Positions 60,758 through 64,000 of a stretch of 64,000 bases of DNA are shown here, in pieces. Position 1 is the stretch's first letter. Every line of letters begins with the position of its first letter. The translations under genes were made by a program, and so were the position numbers. The notes under the pieces were generated by a model. That model saw only the letters and a list, made by a program, of their open reading frames with translations, made no database searches and was not told the origin of the DNA. The DNA lies in contig JAEUIZ010000056.1 in NCBI GenBank assembly GCA_016793805.1, positions 186,001 through 250,000 of the forward strand, in the 5' to 3' direction. The stretch is from Phycisphaerae bacterium. Lineage in GTDB: Bacteria; Planctomycetota; Phycisphaerae; Phycisphaerales; UBA1924.

Positions 60758-61711
60758 ATGATCGCCCTGCTCGGCGTCTCGAAGTCCTTCGGCCGCCTCC
60801 GCGCCGTCGCCGACGCCTCCTTCGAGGTCCCCAAGGGCCGCGTCGTCGGGCTGCTGGGCTCCAACGGAGCGGGCAAGACCACCACCCTCCGCATGATCGC
60901 CGGGTTCATGCCTCCGGACGCCGGTCGGGTGATGATCGACGGCCTGGACACCATCGACCGCTCGCTGGAGGCCCGCCGACTGGTCGGGTATTTGCCCGAG
61001 GCTTCGCCCGCGTACGGGGAGATGGGGGTCGAGGACTACCTGCGGTTCCGCGGGCGGCTGTACGGGCTGCGCGGGAGAGCCTTGGCCGACGCCGCCGGCC
61101 GCGCGTTGGCGCGCTGCGATCTGGGCGAGGTAGCCCGTCGCCGCGTCGGAACCCTCAGCCGCGGGTTCCGGCAGCGTGTCGGGCTGGCCGCGGCCATCCT
61201 GCACGACCCGCCGGTGCTCGTGCTCGACGAGCCGACCAGCGCGCTGGACCCCAAGCAGGTGCGCCAGGCCCGCGCGCTCATCCGCGACCTGGCGCGCGAC
61301 AAGGCCGTGCTCGTCAGTTCCCACGTCCTGGGCGAGGTCGAGCAGTCGTGCGACGAGGTCGTGGTGCTGGCGCGCGGTCGCGTCCGGGCGCGGGGCACAC
61401 CGTCCGACCTCGCCTCGCGGGGCGGTCCGGGGGTTGGGAGCGGCAGCGGGGGGGCGTGCCGCGTCGAGGTCCGGGCGCCGGCCGATCGAGTTCGTGCGCT
61501 CCTGTCCGTCGTTCCGGGCGTCGCTGGTGTCGAGGCCCTGTCGCACGAGGACGGGTGGACCCGCGCCCGTGTCGCGTTCGCGATGACCGCGGACGACCCC
61601 CGGCCCGCGATCGCCGCGGCGCTGTCGGCCGTCCCGCTCCGGGAACTCTCGCGTGAGGCGATCGGCTTCGAGCGGGCCGTGCTCGACATCATCGAGAGCG
61701 CCGACGCATGA
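60758..61711 (+). CDS. ABC transporter ATP-binding protein (GldA-like)
   Basis: A 317-residue ATPase. Walker A is GSNGAGKTTTLRM near 35, the signature is LSRGFRQRVGLAAAI (LSRGF where most have LSGGQ), Walker B is VLVLDEPTSALDP and the switch His is in LVSSHVLGEVEQ. A C-terminal part of about 95 residues (VEVRAPADRVRALLSVVPGV) resembles the regulatory end of NodI/GldA-type subunits; a glycine-rich loop (GGPGVGSGSGG) joins the two. It heads an operon: the permease gene overlaps by ATGA, and the GldG-like gene overlaps that in turn. Confidence 0.92.
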   Translation: MIALLGVSKSFGRLRAVADASFEVPKGRVVGLLGSNGAGKTTTLRMIAGFMPPDAGRVMIDGLDTIDRSLEARRLVGYLPEASPAYGEMGVEDYLRFRGRLYGLRGRALADAAGRALARCDLGEVARRRVGTLSRGFRQRVGLAAAILHDPPVLVLDEPTSALDPKQVRQARALIRDLARDKAVLVSSHVLGEVEQSCDEVVVLARGRVRARGTPSDLASRGGPGVGSGSGGACRVEVRAPADRVRALLSVVPGVAGVEALSHEDGWTRARVAFAMTADDPRPAIAAALSAVPLRELSREAIGFERAVLDIIESADA

Positions 61712-62427
61712 GCGCCGTCCTCTGCATCGCGCTCCGCGAGGCCCGCTCGTTCTTCCGCGTCCCGCTGGGGTGGGTCGTGATCGCCCTGTACCTGTTCCTC
61801 ACGGGCGTGGTGTTCGCCGAGCGAACCCTGGTCCCCGGCGAGCCCGCGAGCCTGCGGTACCTGTTCTCGATCTCCGGGTTCCTGCTGCTCCCGGTGGCGC
61901 CCGCGATCTCGATGCGGCTCTTCAGCGACGAACTCCGCGCGGGGACCATCGAGCCGCTGCTGACGGCCCCGGTGCGCGACCTGGAGATCGTGCTGGGCAA
62001 GTTCGTCGGCGGCGTGCTCTTTCTGCTGGCGATCCTCGCGCCGACGCTCGCGCACGCCGCGATCCTCGTTGCGGTCTCGGATCCCCAGCCGGACCCGGGC
62101 CCGATCGCCGCGGGCTACCTGAGCCTCGTGCTGCTCGGGGGGCTGTACCTCGCGGTCGGGTCGTTCTTCTCGACGCTGACGGCCAGCCAGACGCTCGCGT
62201 TCCTCTCGACGTTCCTGTTCTTGCTCGTGGCGCTGCTGGGGACGAGCGACCTGGTCGCCGCGCCGCCGCCGACGGATCGGTGGCTGGCCGCGGTCGCCAT
62301 CGGCCCGCGGCTGGCGGACCTCGGGCGCGGCGTCATCGACACCGCCCACGTTGTCTTCTTCCTCAGTGGGACGGCGCTCTTCCTCGCCCTCGCCCATGTC
62401 TCGCTCCAGTCGCGGAGGTGGCGATGA
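61708..62427 (+). CDS. ABC transporter permease (GldF-like)
   Basis: A 239-residue membrane protein with six helices, typical of ABC-2 permeases. The N-terminal AREARSFFRVPLGWVVIALYLFLTGVVF is followed by LFSDELRAGTIEPLLTAPVRDLEIVLGKFVGGVLF in outline, the ELRxGTxExLLTxPV motif of this permease class. It overlaps both neighbours by four bases. It should form a transporter with the ATPase. In Bacteroidetes the GldA/F/G set serves gliding motility and secretion; in planctomycetes its role is unknown. Confidence 0.88.
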   Translation: MSAVLCIALREARSFFRVPLGWVVIALYLFLTGVVFAERTLVPGEPASLRYLFSISGFLLLPVAPAISMRLFSDELRAGTIEPLLTAPVRDLEIVLGKFVGGVLFLLAILAPTLAHAAILVAVSDPQPDPGPIAAGYLSLVLLGGLYLAVGSFFSTLTASQTLAFLSTFLFLLVALLGTSDLVAAPPPTDRWLAAVAIGPRLADLGRGVIDTAHVVFFLSGTALFLALAHVSLQSRRWR

Positions 62428-64000
62428 GCACCGCGCGACGCCGACTCCGATTCGGGACGCTCAGCCTCGTCCTGCTCGGCAGCACGCTGGCGAGCGTGGT
62501 GCTGCTGAACGTGCTGGCGACCCGGTACTCGATCCGTCTGGACGCCACCAGCACGCGCGAGCACCACCTCTCCCCGCGCACGCGGGCGCTGCTCGCGCGC
62601 GTCGGCGATGGCTACGAGATTGTCCTGGCCGCCCCGCTCAAGGACCGCCGCGCCGTCGATCCGCGGTCGCTGGCGCGCCTCGCCGACGTGCTCGATCTCT
62701 TCCGCCGATCCTCCACGATCCGCGCCACGCTCATCGACACCGGCTCGCGGGCGGGAGCGGCCGAGTACCAGTCGCTGCTGGCGCGTTTGGTCGAGCGCGA
62801 ACGTCCGGCGCTGGATCGGCAGCGCGAGGCGGCGACGCGCGCGGCCGACGCGGCGGGATCGCTCGCCCAGTGGCTCCCGGCGCTGGCCTCGCGGCTGATC
62901 GCGATGCGCGGGATGGTGCCCGACGACGCGCCGGCGGCCGCGACGACCCGCGCCTATCTCTCGCAGCGGGCCGCCGAGGCGGAAGCCAGCGCCCGCGGGC
63001 TCGCGGACCTATCGCGACAGACCTCCGAGGCGCTCGCGAGGCCGACGGGGTTGCTCCCCATCCCCGACGCGATCGCGGCCAGCGACCCGCTCCGCCAACC
63101 CCTCGCCGACGCCGAGGCCGGCCTGCGATCCATCGCCGACAATCTCGCGGCCCTCGCCCGCGCCGAGAGCCAGCCCGCGGCCGTGCGAGACGCCGCCTCG
63201 GTCTTGGCGCTCGACGCGACCTCTCGCCGCGACCGAGCCGCCGACGCCCGCGACGCGCTCACGCGCCTCCCGCGCTCCGACCTGGCCCGCGTCTCGCGCG
63301 CCCTGGGCGCTTCGAGCGCCGCGCTGGTCATCGGGCCGCCCGAGTCGGGTCTGACCGCGCTCGACCTCGCGGCCCTGCTGCCCCCGGCGGGGGGCGCGTC
63401 CGCGGACCTCTCGCGCAACGCCGAGGACCTGCTCGCCAGTGCCGTGGCGTCGCTGGCGGATCCGTCGCGGCCTCTCGTGGTGCTCCTGCACGCCCAGCCG
63501 CGCGGGTTCTTCGACCGCCGACCGTTCTTCTCCGCGGCGATGCAGCGGCTGGCTAACCGCGGGATCGAGACGCTGATCTGGGAGGTCGCGCAGAGCCCTG
63601 ACGCGCCCGATGCCGCCCGCGCCGCGCGAGATCGACCCGTGGTCTACGTCGCGTTCAACACCGACAGTTTCAGCCGGGGCGACGGCCCGGGCCAGAGCGG
63701 CGCCGAGCGCGCCGCCAAACTCGGACACGCCCTGAGCCAACTCGCCGACGCGGGCAAGCCGATGCTCGTCTGCTTCTTTCCCTCGACGATCCCGCTGGCG
63801 GGCCAGGCGGACCCGACCGCAGCGTGCCTCGCGCCCTTCGGGCTGCGCGTCGCCTCGGGCACGCCGATCCTCCGCGAGCGACTAACGCCCGAGGGCCGAC
63901 GCGCCGACGCCTTCGCCTCGCTCCGTGCCGAGGCCGACGCCCACCCGATCGCCCGCGCCGTCGCCGGGCTCCCGACGCGCTTCGAGTGGCCCGTGGCCAT
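62424..64000 (+). CDS. GldG-like ABC-transporter auxiliary protein (partial, runs off right edge)
   Basis: 525 codons are visible with no stop. The ATG overlaps the permease TGA, and GGAGG lies 5 nt upstream. One N-terminal membrane helix (TLSLVLLGSTLASVVLLNVLA, about 12-32) is followed by TRYSIRLDATSTREHHLSPRTRALLARV in outline, which matches the GldG start (RxDLTxxxxYSLSxxT). A long helical and coiled-coil stretch follows, then ALVIGPPESGLTALDLAALLPP. GldG proteins hold a GATase-like periplasmic domain and a C-terminal helix, which would lie beyond the window. Confidence 0.8.
   Translation, partial: MSTARRRLRFGTLSLVLLGSTLASVVLLNVLATRYSIRLDATSTREHHLSPRTRALLARVGDGYEIVLAAPLKDRRAVDPRSLARLADVLDLFRRSSTIRATLIDTGSRAGAAEYQSLLARLVERERPALDRQREAATRAADAAGSLAQWLPALASRLIAMRGMVPDDAPAAATTRAYLSQRAAEAEASARGLADLSRQTSEALARPTGLLPIPDAIAASDPLRQPLADAEAGLRSIADNLAALARAESQPAAVRDAASVLALDATSRRDRAADARDALTRLPRSDLARVSRALGASSAALVIGPPESGLTALDLAALLPPAGGASADLSRNAEDLLASAVASLADPSRPLVVLLHAQPRGFFDRRPFFSAAMQRLANRGIETLIWEVAQSPDAPDAARAARDRPVVYVAFNTDSFSRGDGPGQSGAERAAKLGHALSQLADAGKPMLVCFFPSTIPLAGQADPTAACLAPFGLRVASGTPILRERLTPEGRRADAFASLRAEADAHPIARAVAGLPTRFEWPVA

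Overview
The window is about 70% GC and carries only chromosomal genes. Several features point to a planctomycete of the class Phycisphaerae. Secreted proteins end in PEP-CTERM-like tails (VPAPG..RRRR, IPLP..RRRK). One RCC1-repeat protein ends in two dockerin-like repeats of the form LNVNDF.CF.N..AAG. A membrane protein has the CGACGYNL..CPECG zinc ribbon common in this group, and there is an H-X9-DG prepilin. I see no rRNA, tRNA, CRISPR array, phage or insertion sequence. This identification comes from reading the sequence, not from a search.

Layout. 1-2.0 kb: an ECF sigma factor, its membrane anti-sigma partner and an unknown secreted protein (minus strand, cut by the left edge). 2.1-6.7 kb: an MBL-fold hydrolase, a carboxypeptidase-like protein lacking one zinc ligand, a small membrane protein, and a methyltransferase/GT2-DUF2062 pair. 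6.8-10.8 kb: pyrD, a serine hydrolase, a lipoprotein cyclophilin and a GDP-mannose-epimerase-like gene with a histone-H1-like tail. 10.9-15.3 kb: two secreted proteins (the first with a frame-breaking G10 tract), ugd and a methyltransferase. 15.4-18.4 kb: the groE locus, with a degenerate receiver gene ahead of groES, and a 76-residue ORF plus a long hairpin between groES and groEL. 18.5-26.1 kb: a small membrane protein, lepA, an SdiA-regulated-type protein, a membrane Ser/Thr kinase, a methyltransferase and a small unknown. 26.3-31.7 kb: a 42-codon ORF coupled to the RCC1/dockerin protein, then smc. 31.8-38.4 kb: a GT-C glycosyltransferase and flippase pair, a secreted protein, a GT2 and a lipoprotein EEP nuclease. 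38.6-45.9 kb: a prenyl synthase, asd, a pseudopilin, tyrS, a papain-like secreted protein and a short uvrC. 45.9-52.4 kb: a double-thioredoxin protein, a zinc-ribbon membrane protein, yggS, a peroxiredoxin, mreC-mreD and a tandem pair of near-identical PEP-CTERM-type proteins. 52.4-59.0 kb: a mutarotase, a persulfide-dioxygenase/rhodanese, a kinase-like protein, the lemA-M48 pair, a membrane protein and prmC. 59.0-64 kb: a GAF-receiver regulator and a Gld-type ABC operon that runs off the right edge.

Two patterns cut across the genes. First, about fifteen genes have a TAnnnT hexamer (mostly TACGCT or TACnnT) ending 4-9 nt before the start codon and lack a convincing Shine-Dalgarno, the layout expected for leaderless mRNAs. 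Other genes have the same hexamer 20-100 nt upstream together with a good Shine-Dalgarno. Second, several enzymes carry glycine-rich loop insertions encoded by nearly pure G runs that could form G-quadruplexes, and similar G-rich blocks sit in two 5' leaders. Short operons with 4-nt ATGA overlaps are common.
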